IMG/VR virus record: IMGVR_UViG_3300048686_000781 | Coordinates: 1 to 45,231 of that record | From: a virus | Direction: 5' to 3' (one strand) | Length of the DNA stretch: 45,231 nucleotides | Part shown: piece by piece, positions 14,029-20,979 of the stretch | Numbering within the stretch: position 1 is the stretch's first letter | Layout of the letters: each line of letters begins with the position of its first letter | The notes under the pieces: model-generated | Told to the model about the DNA's origin: nothing | What the model saw: only the letters and a program-made list of their open reading frames with translations | The model's database searches: none | Translations under genes and position numbers: made by a program

Positions 14029-15872
14029 CTTTGTTGTTGTCGTCGCAACCAAGTCGATTCAAATGTTCGTGGTTGCGGCATACCTGGCATCACTACGGTT
14101 TGTGGTTGAGTATTATTGACTACATTATTGATGATATTCCCATCTCCGCTCTTCGTCGCCTGAGGAGTTTCTTTGATTCGTGCAGTATCTTTTGACATCT
14201 GATCTAGTTTTCCACCATCAGTTCGTTTGATTGGTCCAACTATTTCAGGTTCAACTTTTTGTAATCCCATTTCTTTTTTATTTTGCCCAACAGTCGCTTT
14301 TTCTTCGTCTAAATTTGAAACTTCTGTTGTGGCGCCAACTGAAATTTGGGTAGGTGTTTCTGGAGTTTTTGGTGGAGTTACTGTAGTTGTTTGTGGCACT
14401 TCTTGTGACGGTGCTTGCGATGCTGCTTGTGGCGCTGCGCCTTCGCCCTTCTTTTCAAGAAAATCCTTTGATGCAGATTCGACCATGTTTTTTAATTCAG
14501 GCATTCTCGTTTCGACCAACGGATCTTTTTCTGGTTCAATTTTATAAGTTTCTGTATAAACATCACGAACAAGTGATGCTACTGTAGCTGGGATAGCAGT
14601 TGCCGCAGATCCAAGTCCTGAAACGGCTTCAAGACCAGCCCCAAACAAATCTCCTTTAACTAAACGACCAACGGCCATTCCTATTCCTAATGCAGCTCCC
14701 AAAAGAGGGACAGATTTTCCGACGGCCCCCATCAATGCTTGGGGTACTTTTCTGGCAATAATCTTAGAAATCTTTGATTTGATACCTTCTTTTGTTGCTG
14801 TCTTGGCAGCAGTTTCTACTGCAACTTTTCCCCCCACTTTAGCTGCTACTTCAGCACCCTCGGTTGTTACTTTCGTTCCTGCTTCAGCAAGAGCGGGAGC
14901 AGCGGCTTGTGCAGTTCTCAATCCAAGTTTTTCTAAGACCTTCCCCCCGACTTTTTTCGCTGCACCATATCCTCTTTTTAATACTCCACCGACTGCTTTT
15001 GCGCCTCCAATTACACCAGCAACAGTAGCAAGCGCACCACCAAACCCACTCCCACCATCTCCATCTGGTTGTTCTGGTGATGGAACTGCAACTCCGTTTA
15101 CACCCACCAATGATGGCCGACTAACGGGCCGTGTTTTTTCAAGAGCCGCCTCTCGTGCAGCATCCGATGCTTCTTCTGCGAGTTTTGCATTTTGTTCTGC
15201 GATCTTTTCTTGTTCTTGTTCTGCATCAACGATCTTCTTTTCGAGATCAACACTTTCAACTTGACTCTTTTTAATATCTAAGAGTGTATTGAGTATTGCT
15301 GATTCTTGAGCGGCTTCTTCTTTTCCAAGAAATTTTGCACCTTTTTCAGTCGTTTTATAAAGACGACCCTCTGTGGTAACTTTAGGAGTTGCCCCCATTG
15401 CTCCTGCAATAGCTTCAACTCGCACGGCGATAACATTAAGAGTCTTGAGAAGTTCGGTAACACCACCTATTGTTTCAGGCGCACTAGTTTGGGTAACAAG
15501 TTGTTCAGCAGTTTGAACTGATTCCAATCCTGCTTCTTTTCGGATGTCTTCCTCAGGACGCCCTAATGCTTTAGCAGTCAAGACCCCAGCCAATTTGCTG
15601 TCGCCTGTTATTGATTTCACAATATTGACAGGATCCAACATCTTCTTGAATGAGGATATCTTTTCTTCTCCTCGTTCGACCAACGACTCTCTTAACGCAG
15701 AAAAAATACCTTTGCCTGGTGTTTCTGCCAACTTCGCAGCCATCTTGTCCGAGACTGTTTTTGGACGAACCGTTTCTTCTGCGATAGACTTTTTAATGTC
15801 TCGCAGCGCAGACAATACTTCTTTTTTTGTACTTTCATCTAGTTTAACGGTCGTTGGTTTTTCTGCAGGCAT
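14013..15872 (-). CDS. Probable tail tape-measure / baseplate hub protein (gp29-like position)
   Basis: A 619-aa protein with a charged helical N-terminus (ESTKKEVLSALRDIKKSIAE), a coiled-coil region rich in Glu/Gln/Ala (about residues 195-245), then two long Ala/Gly-rich hydrophobic stretches (GALATVAGVIGGAKAVGG; LLGAALGIGMAVGRL) and a Pro/Thr-rich, disordered C-terminal third. This layout and size fit T4 gp29 (590 aa), the tape-measure and hub subunit. The same-strand neighbours gp51, gp26 and gp54 are all hub or tube genes. No sequence motif proves gp29 identity. Codon use is like the neighbours. The start lies three bases after the gp51 stop. Confidence 0.5.
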   Translation of the reverse strand: MPAEKPTTVKLDESTKKEVLSALRDIKKSIAEETVRPKTVSDKMAAKLAETPGKGIFSALRESLVERGEEKISSFKKMLDPVNIVKSITGDSKLAGVLTAKALGRPEEDIRKEAGLESVQTAEQLVTQTSAPETIGGVTELLKTLNVIAVRVEAIAGAMGATPKVTTEGRLYKTTEKGAKFLGKEEAAQESAILNTLLDIKKSQVESVDLEKKIVDAEQEQEKIAEQNAKLAEEASDAAREAALEKTRPVSRPSLVGVNGVAVPSPEQPDGDGGSGFGGALATVAGVIGGAKAVGGVLKRGYGAAKKVGGKVLEKLGLRTAQAAAPALAEAGTKVTTEGAEVAAKVGGKVAVETAAKTATKEGIKSKISKIIARKVPQALMGAVGKSVPLLGAALGIGMAVGRLVKGDLFGAGLEAVSGLGSAATAIPATVASLVRDVYTETYKIEPEKDPLVETRMPELKNMVESASKDFLEKKGEGAAPQAASQAPSQEVPQTTTVTPPKTPETPTQISVGATTEVSNLDEEKATVGQNKKEMGLQKVEPEIVGPIKRTDGGKLDQMSKDTARIKETPQATKSGDGNIINNVVNNTQPQTVVMPGMPQPRTFESTWLRRQQQSYPAS

Positions 15873-15875
15873 ATG

Positions 15876-16040
15876 TTATCTCTTCTTTTGAAGTTCTATT
15901 CGTTCATTTTCCTCTTTCACATATTGGGAGACCATGGCAATGTAAACCGCTCGTTCCCATGGTATCATATTTTCAAGTTCCTGAATCGAATATCCATGAT
16001 GTTGGGCCATCGCAAAATTCGTTCGAAAATAGTTTTCCAA
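15876..16040 (-). CDS. 51: gp51-like baseplate hub assembly protein (TTG start)
   Basis: A 54-aa frame lies between gene 26 and the tape-measure-like gene. It begins with TTG (ENYFRTNFAMAQHHGYSIQ) and continues ELENMIPWERAVYIAMVSQY, then VKEENERIELQKKR. The N-F-A-x-x-Q-H-H and E-N-M-I-P-W-E-R patterns match gp51-like proteins of T4-like phages, which follow gene 26 and help hub assembly. An ATG at codon 11 (16010) is the alternative start, but the conserved residues before it favour TTG. There is no clear ribosome site, so coupling to gene 26 translation is likely. Confidence 0.7.
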   Translation of the reverse strand: MENYFRTNFAMAQHHGYSIQELENMIPWERAVYIAMVSQYVKEENERIELQKKR

Positions 16041-16057
16041 TGTATCATAACGAAAGA

Positions 16058-16792
16058 TTAGACGAAAAAATTGTCGATTCCCTTCACCTCAATGGTTTCT
16101 GCGTGATGACAAGACGGACACTTGAACTGAATCGTCAGGATATTTTTTGGTAAGGTATCAAAAAAACGATCCAGTTTTTTCAGTTGTTGTGGAGATAAAG
16201 ATTCAATAAACTCTACGAGTTCCTGCTTCGGAATATCTTTAATATAATGCACACTGCGTTCATCAAAGATACTCTCAATACAATTCATGAGAATATCGAT
16301 GGCATCATCAGCAGTAAAGTTGTTAAGAAGAGCTTTTGAAAATCGAGAGAATAAAGGATACTGCATTATCACACCAACCGTATTGGTCAACATAATGGTT
16401 TTTGTGTGATCAGGAAATGTAGTGGGCTTGAAATTCACTAAATTGATGTCATAGTCTGATTTCACTCCACAGAGCGATTTGGATCCATCATCTTTCTTAA
16501 TCTCGGAATTACATTTATAACGCAGACTAACGACTTCGCCAACCGATCTAGATCGTATCTGTAATAACAAATATTCCACATCAAAAATCGGCAGATCATC
16601 AATTGGTGGTCCCGAGACGATACAGTTTGACAACACTTGCTTGATATTCGCAATAATCGTTTCTGCATCGTCAGACTGCGCAGCGATCAGAAAGAGTTTT
16701 TCTTCCTTTACTAAAAACGAACGATACTGCATTCGTGTTCCAGAAGGCAACACCGTATCATATACAGGCACATCAAGTTTCGGCAATGGCAT
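16058..16792 (-). CDS. 26: gp26-like baseplate hub assembly protein
   Basis: The 244-aa protein begins MPLPKLDVPVYDTVLPSGT, then YRSFLVKEEKLFLIAAQSDD, IANIKQVLSNCI and LPIFDVEYLLLQIRSRSVGE. These are the consecutive blocks of the T4 gp26 baseplate family. Toward the C-terminus are a chemically separate CPSCHH zinc-knuckle-like element and an N-terminal partner cysteine pair. GAGGTGA stands directly before the ATG. Gp26 takes part in building the hub with gp51 and gp29, and both candidates lie downstream on the same strand. Confidence 0.85.
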   Translation of the reverse strand: MPLPKLDVPVYDTVLPSGTRMQYRSFLVKEEKLFLIAAQSDDAETIIANIKQVLSNCIVSGPPIDDLPIFDVEYLLLQIRSRSVGEVVSLRYKCNSEIKKDDGSKSLCGVKSDYDINLVNFKPTTFPDHTKTIMLTNTVGVIMQYPLFSRFSKALLNNFTADDAIDILMNCIESIFDERSVHYIKDIPKQELVEFIESLSPQQLKKLDRFFDTLPKNILTIQFKCPSCHHAETIEVKGIDNFFV

Positions 16793-16806
16793 TTTTCACC
16801 TCACAA

Positions 16807-17631
16807 TTATAGTCCACGAACTTTATTGATAATATTTTGAATCACTCCACCCAATACGCCCGTATCGGTTCGATATGTGTTTCCAGCAAGAGTCTGAGCT
16901 TTTTGCATCTCATTCATCTGAATATCATTGAACTTCTGATCTTCAGGATATTCAATCATATAATCTGATGCTCGTGATTTTGCTTGTTCCATCTCATTCA
17001 TCTGAATATCATTGAACTCTTCATTTTCGGGATATTCAATCATATATTGAGGTTGTGGTAATGAATCGACTGTTGAAAAGACAGGATTTCCGAATTCTAT
17101 AATTTCGTACCGTTCATAGAAGAATGTTACTGAGAGTTTATGTGGTGAATCATCTGACCAAGATGTTGATAATTGATTAATATTCGTTGGAAAAATGTTA
17201 ATCAAATTGAATTGTAATGTTTTGTTTAATCCTTGTTCGTCTCCATCCAACTTGTATTGTGTCACTTTTGCATTACCCATAAACGAGTCGAGATATTCCA
17301 TGTTATTTCGTTCAGGATCAAAGATTCCGTTCATCCAGTATTCAAAAAACATACGAATATGCATATCAGCTGTATCAACAAATGTCATAGTGATATCGGC
17401 ATACATGGTTTGATATGGGGTTTTGTAAATCGGACCAAAAATCTTATTATCAGTGGTCACGATTTGTCGGCCGGGCAATTCTGCGGATTCGCATCTTAAT
17501 GTTAGAATCTCAGGAGTTTTTGTATCAGGCAAAAGAATTGGTGGTAATGAAAAATTGACATCAAAGTGACTGGTTTTCGCAATTCCCCGTTTTTCGATGT
17601 CAGCTAAAAATTGACTAATATTACCTGGCAT
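16807..17631 (-). CDS. 54: gp54-like baseplate tail-tube initiator
   Basis: The 274-aa protein has the tube-protein fold signature of the T4 gp19/gp54 group: HFDVNFSLPP, ILTLRCESAELPGRQI, then PYQTMYADITMTFVDTADM. A further stretch, FEYWMNGIFDPERNNMEYLD, matches tube initiators. As the gene is set among hub genes and gp48 lies just beyond, gp54 is favoured over the major tube protein gp19. The C-terminal quarter contains two copies of a 28-residue unit (YMIEYPE-FNDIQMNEM). The ATG overlaps the upstream gene's stop in TAATG. Confidence 0.7.
   Translation of the reverse strand: MPGNISQFLADIEKRGIAKTSHFDVNFSLPPILLPDTKTPEILTLRCESAELPGRQIVTTDNKIFGPIYKTPYQTMYADITMTFVDTADMHIRMFFEYWMNGIFDPERNNMEYLDSFMGNAKVTQYKLDGDEQGLNKTLQFNLINIFPTNINQLSTSWSDDSPHKLSVTFFYERYEIIEFGNPVFSTVDSLPQPQYMIEYPENEEFNDIQMNEMEQAKSRASDYMIEYPEDQKFNDIQMNEMQKAQTLAGNTYRTDTGVLGGVIQNIINKVRGL
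16906..17046 (-). repeat. 84-base tandem repeat inside gene 54
   Basis: Two copies of a 57-base unit (16906-16962 and 16990-17046) recur with a period of 84 bases, exactly 28 codons. Both encode QMNEM, FNDIQ and YMIEYPE on the minus strand, with a few substitutions. The unit is in frame and lengthens the C-terminal tail of the protein. Confidence 0.85.
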
Positions 17632-18212
17632 TAGATGTTCCTCGCTGATTCGCGTTGGACAAAGCTCGTACTCTTCTTCGCAAACTGTTCATTAGGCAAC
17701 AAACATGCGATATCCCATTCTGCTGCAGGAATCTCTAAAAATCTGGATTCAACCTGGGTATAGAGATACCGTTTGAGGCAGGGTTCGAACTCAGAAATAC
17801 TGGATGCGCCTCGGAGCATATCATAGGAGAGGCGAAATCGAGTTTTTTCATCGTATTGATCGTTGGTTAGATACGCACTGAGCTTGTTCAACAGTCGCAC
17901 ACGGGTTTTGGGAGTCACATAATGCAGATTCAGTCCTAAAAATCCATCAGCATAGCGTTCAATCGGAATGACAAGAGGAAATCGGTCATAATAGGGTAAG
18001 ATATCTTTGAGTTTTGGATCATAGAAGAAGTAATACATGCGACCAATAATCGTCTTGTTGCGTAGATTCTCTTTATCGTTCAATAGAGCTTGCCGAGTTG
18101 GTTTCAGATTCTTAGTTTTCTGTAATAGCCATTGCTGCGCCTGACGAGTGCCAGGAGCGAGGGCTTCTTTGCGGAGAGCCGCTTCAAGTCGCTGAAGAAG
18201 AGTCTGTGCCAT
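17631..18212 (-). CDS. Conserved T4-like virion protein, 193 aa
   Basis: With the start at 18212 the protein begins MAQTLLQRLEAALRKEAL. The core has IIGRMYYFFYDPKLKDILPY, DRFPLVIPIERYADGFLGLN and HYVTPKTRVRLLNKL, a pattern common to structural proteins of aquatic T4-like phages, next to head-completion and hub genes. No precise T4 counterpart is claimed. The longer frame upstream of 18212 overlaps gene 4 and is not needed. An AATAAATA motif stands exactly five bases before this ATG. Confidence 0.7.
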   Translation of the reverse strand: MAQTLLQRLEAALRKEALAPGTRQAQQWLLQKTKNLKPTRQALLNDKENLRNKTIIGRMYYFFYDPKLKDILPYYDRFPLVIPIERYADGFLGLNLHYVTPKTRVRLLNKLSAYLTNDQYDEKTRFRLSYDMLRGASSISEFEPCLKRYLYTQVESRFLEIPAAEWDIACLLPNEQFAKKSTSFVQRESARNI

Positions 18213-18217
18213 AGTAG

Positions 18218-18225
18218 TATTTATT
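18218..18225 (-). promoter_or_regulatory. Late-promoter-like AATAAATA five bases before an ATG (minus strand)
   Basis: On the minus strand AATAAATA is followed by CTACT and then the ATG at 18212. The motif overlaps the stop codon of the gp4 gene. T4-type initiation about six bases downstream would begin the transcript at or next to the start codon. Confidence 0.45.
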
Positions 18226-19132
18226 AGAGCCCAAGTTCGTTTTCGGTGATAATTTTGAATGTCCACCCATGGTCCTGACAGAACTCTTCAGCAGCATGCC
18301 ATTTGGCCTGATTCACCGCATAGGTTTTGGCTTCTTCCAGGAACTTGCGAGTCTGGCGTTTCGGTGCTCGTAACGTCGTCTGTGAGAGCGGTTTGACTTC
18401 CAGAATATAGGTTGTCGAGGACCCATCAGCACGTTTTACCTTCACGACAAAGTCAGGAAAATATCGTCTGGTTCTCTTTGTGGTTGGGTCATAATAAGGA
18501 ATAATCAATTCTTCTGATGACCAATTGACGACATTGTGAGATGCATCTAAAAATCTCATGACCTTATGTTCCCAAGAAGAACGATATATGATATTTGTTA
18601 CATTCCCAGCATATTTTTCAGGATGTTTGGGAATAAACTTTCCGCGATAAAATATAGAACGGCCATTCATACGAATCCTTTCCGTAGTGATTTTAGACAT
18701 ATGATCATAATATTCTTCTGTATGTTTTCTCCCCGTCCATGATGGTGGTGGATGATTTTTGAATCGTTCTAATACTTTATCTGTTCTGGGATATGAGGAT
18801 TTATTTTTTGATCCCTTCGGTCTTCCTTTGTTACTGAGATACTTTTTGCAAGATTCTCTCAATTTGTCTTTTCGTTCAACATTACCATCCCATTGCTTAC
18901 GGGCTGCGTGTTTATGCGCGCATTTTGGGCAATATACTGCATACCCCTTTAATATTCCTCTCCATTTCGTGTGGGTTCCGCACTCGCAAAGATTTTCTCG
19001 TTCTTTGATGTATTGATCATAATAAGACTGAGAATTCGTCTTGTGGATCTTCAAGTGATTTGTAAAGGCTGTATGGTAGGCGAACCCCTCTTTTTGACAT
19101 ATTTTGCAAATCAAGTCAAATTTGGTGTTCAT
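18224..19132 (-). CDS. 4: Zinc-finger/NUMOD3 homing-type module fused to a complete gp4 head-completion protein
   Basis: The 302-aa frame has two parts. Residues 1-154 carry a C2H2-type finger (C9-x2-C12-x13-H26-x3-H30), a second Cys pair set (C49-x-C51, C68-x2-C71), a basic GRPKGSKNK linker and SWTGRKHTEEYYDHMSK, a NUMOD3-like DNA-binding motif of homing endonucleases. Residues 155-302 (148 aa) are a full gp4-like protein (T4 gp4 is 150 aa): KFIPKHPEKY, IIYRSSWEHKVMRFLD, NWSSEELIIPYYDPT, RRYFPDF and YILEVKP, the last two forming a PD-(D/E)XK pair (D227, E245-x-K247). An internal ATG at 18670 with GGAAAGGA upstream could make gp4 alone. The ATG overlaps the stop of the 38-codon gp4 stump as ATGA. 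Confidence 0.8.
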   Translation of the reverse strand: MNTKFDLICKICQKEGFAYHTAFTNHLKIHKTNSQSYYDQYIKERENLCECGTHTKWRGILKGYAVYCPKCAHKHAARKQWDGNVERKDKLRESCKKYLSNKGRPKGSKNKSSYPRTDKVLERFKNHPPPSWTGRKHTEEYYDHMSKITTERIRMNGRSIFYRGKFIPKHPEKYAGNVTNIIYRSSWEHKVMRFLDASHNVVNWSSEELIIPYYDPTTKRTRRYFPDFVVKVKRADGSSTTYILEVKPLSQTTLRAPKRQTRKFLEEAKTYAVNQAKWHAAEEFCQDHGWTFKIITENELGL

Positions 19133-19245
19133 TGCATGACACGCTGTTCCCAAGACGACCGATAGATGATATTGTTGGGATTGCCCTTATACTTCTGGGG
19201 ATGTTTGGGAACAAATCGTCCATGATAGGTTATATAAATACTCAT
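19129..19245 (-). pseudogene. 4: Truncated original 5' end of gene 4
   Basis: Thirty-eight codons, MSIYITYHGRFVPKHPQKYK then GNPNNIIYRSSWEQRVMQ, followed by TGA. This is the expected N-terminus of gp4 and is clearly homologous to residues 164-191 of the fusion protein downstream, where the same segment reads KFIPKHPEKY and IIYRSSWEHKVM. The gene is broken just after the RVM/KVM codons. It keeps its own AATAAATA motif and start, and its stop overlaps the homing-type gene's start, so it may survive as a leader peptide that couples translation. Confidence 0.8.
19233..19240 (+). promoter_or_regulatory. Late promoter motif TATAAATA for gene 48
   Basis: An exact T4 late consensus stands 29 bases before the gp48 ATG. 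That leaves room for a leader carrying the ribosome site GGGGGA. It lies inside the coding region of the gp4 stump on the other strand and is the start of the plus-strand baseplate block. Confidence 0.65.
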
Positions 19246-19250
19246 GCTTC

Positions 19251-19258
19251 TATTTATT
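19251..19258 (-). promoter_or_regulatory. Late-promoter-like AATAAATA before the gp4 stump (minus strand)
   Basis: AATAAATA on the minus strand is followed by GAAGC and the ATG at 19245. The five-base spacing is the same as at 18218 and 25344. It faces away from the gene 48 promoter, only ten bases off. Confidence 0.5.
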
Positions 19259-19269
19259 TTGGGGGATTC

Positions 19270-20364
19270 ATGGCCAATAAATTTTCTGAAGTTTTTCAAT
19301 TTGGTAGGAAAGTTATCGGATCTCCTGCTGGCCGTCGAGTAGTTAAATATACAGCAGTTGGTGCTGCAGCAGTAACAGGATTTATAGCAGGTTCTGCAAC
19401 AGCCGTTGCAAAAGATGAAACAGATCCCAATAATCAATCCACGGGTCCTCTTGCGCCATTAAGTAAATCGTTATTTCATTATGGAGAATGGCGGTATCCC
19501 AGCGATCTTGGGGGAGACCGCACGAGATATCCCTATTATATGAAGTTCAATATTAATATTTCCGAAAAGAGTCAATACCAAAGTCAATTTGGTATACAAA
19601 CACCAGAAGAATCCTCAAAATTTTCTCAAAAAGCATCAACCACAGGTCTTCAGGGTGTCGTTCGTCGAAAGACTCGAAGAACGAATCAAGCTATTCTCAT
19701 ATATATGCCCGACACAATGCAGTGGGGGTTCAATCATCAATGGGAAGGCGAATCACTCACACAAGCCACTGGGATCAAGGCGGGGGCACTAGGGGCAGGA
19801 ATTGTTGGTGCATTCAAGGGTCTAACAGGTACAACGGCTCAAGAGAGGGAAGCGGGAGCTGAGGCATTCAAATCAGCACTCGTCACTGGTTTGTCTCAAA
19901 CAGTAGGACAATCGTTAGGAATGAGTATCAGCGAAGGATTGGCGCAGGCAGCAATTGGAAAAGCTGTCAATCCTAACGAGGAATTATTATATAAAGGTCC
20001 AGGATTCCGGGAATTCCAATTTGAGTTTATGTTTGCTCCACGAAATGCATCAGATGCCAAGACTGCATTAGACATCATTCAAGCCTTCAAATTTCACGCC
20101 GCTCCTGAACTTCCTGGTGGCGATGGCGGTCGTTACTTTATTCCCCCATCGGATTTTGATATTGAGTTCTATAATAATAATGACCTTTTGTGGCAGATTG
20201 GGTCGATTGGACGATGTGTGCTACAGAGTATTACCGTCGATTATGGGGCCGCTGGTCAATTTGCTGCGTTTGCGGATGGGTACCCTAGTCATATTCGGAT
20301 GCAGTTACAATTCAAGGAAATCGATATTGTCACCAAACGACAAATTGCTGAGTCAGGATTCTAA
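19270..20364 (+). CDS. 48: gp48-like baseplate tail-tube cap
   Basis: Starting at 19270 (GGGGGA upstream) the protein is 365 aa, against 364 in T4 gp48. After an N-terminal hydrophobic segment (VGAAAVTGFIAGSATAVA), it shows YMKFNINISEKSQY, ILIYMPDTMQWGFNHQWEGESL, a helical Ala/Gly insert and FREFQFEFMFAPRNASDAKT, the T4 tail-cap pattern, ending VTKRQIAESGF. Gp48 sits on the hub and starts the tube with gp54. The frame upstream of 19270 belongs to the opposite-strand gp4 region and is not used. The stop overlaps the gp53 start in TAATG. Confidence 0.85.
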   Translation: MANKFSEVFQFGRKVIGSPAGRRVVKYTAVGAAAVTGFIAGSATAVAKDETDPNNQSTGPLAPLSKSLFHYGEWRYPSDLGGDRTRYPYYMKFNINISEKSQYQSQFGIQTPEESSKFSQKASTTGLQGVVRRKTRRTNQAILIYMPDTMQWGFNHQWEGESLTQATGIKAGALGAGIVGAFKGLTGTTAQEREAGAEAFKSALVTGLSQTVGQSLGMSISEGLAQAAIGKAVNPNEELLYKGPGFREFQFEFMFAPRNASDAKTALDIIQAFKFHAAPELPGGDGGRYFIPPSDFDIEFYNNNDLLWQIGSIGRCVLQSITVDYGAAGQFAAFADGYPSHIRMQLQFKEIDIVTKRQIAESGF

Positions 20365-20978
20365 TGGCCAAATACTTCGAATATTTCCCCTATATCACTT
20401 ACTCGCTGAATGCATCGGATCTTGCGGCTAATGATATTGTTACGAATATCTTCCGACGAGTCGGATTTCTGGACACGATTAAAAATAATGCCCAGTTATT
20501 TTACCCATACACAATTGCGGAAGGAGATTCTCCAGAAATCATTGCGCATAAGTTGTATGGGGACGTTGATCTATATTGGATTGTGACGTTGTTCAACGAT
20601 ATTCTTGATCCAGTGCTTGATTGGCCGCGAAACTATTTGCAATTTGATCAGTATATCAAAGACACCTATGGATCAGTCGCTATTGCAAAATCTACAACGC
20701 AGATGTATACGAAGATCGTGAGTAAAACCAATAGTGAAGGATTCGAGACGCAGGAAACGTATGAAATTGATCTGGATACCTATAATTCTCTCACTTCGGT
20801 TGTTCCTGAATCCTATGTATTTGACAGTGGCGCCACTGTCACTGTTACAACCACACGACAGATCATCTCAGTCTATGACTATGAACAGAGTCTCAATGAA
20901 GCGAAGCGAAGTATTCGTTTGTTGAAGATTGAATATCTTTCGCTTGTCAAAGGACAGATGGAATCATTGAGCATATAA
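20364..20978 (+). CDS. 53: gp53-like baseplate wedge protein
   Basis: The 204-aa protein (T4 gp53 is 196 aa) opens MAKYFEYFPYITYSL and contains FLDTIKNNAQLFYPYTIAEG, DSPEIIAHKLYGDVDLYWIV and LFNDILDPVLDWP, the characteristic LysM-like gp53 block, then a C-terminal helix YEQSLNEAKRSIRLLKIEY. Gp53 clamps adjacent wedges around the hub. Its start overlaps the gp48 stop, as expected for genes expressed together late. Confidence 0.9.
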   Translation: MAKYFEYFPYITYSLNASDLAANDIVTNIFRRVGFLDTIKNNAQLFYPYTIAEGDSPEIIAHKLYGDVDLYWIVTLFNDILDPVLDWPRNYLQFDQYIKDTYGSVAIAKSTTQMYTKIVSKTNSEGFETQETYEIDLDTYNSLTSVVPESYVFDSGATVTVTTTRQIISVYDYEQSLNEAKRSIRLLKIEYLSLVKGQMESLSI

Positions 20979-20979
20979 C

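Noticed and set aside
14779-15264. 161-aa plus-strand reading frame
   Set aside because: It is the mirror of the Ala/Gly-rich part of the tape-measure-like gene; low-complexity coding keeps the opposite frame open.
19132-19269. Longer 410-aa start for gp48 at 19132
   Set aside because: The extra 46 residues are the reverse side of the gp4 stump, and 19270 has a ribosome site and gives the T4-like length.
19246-19437. Cys-rich minus-strand extension upstream of the gp4 stump
   Set aside because: It is antisense to the start of gp48, and the stump has a natural gp4 start at 19245.
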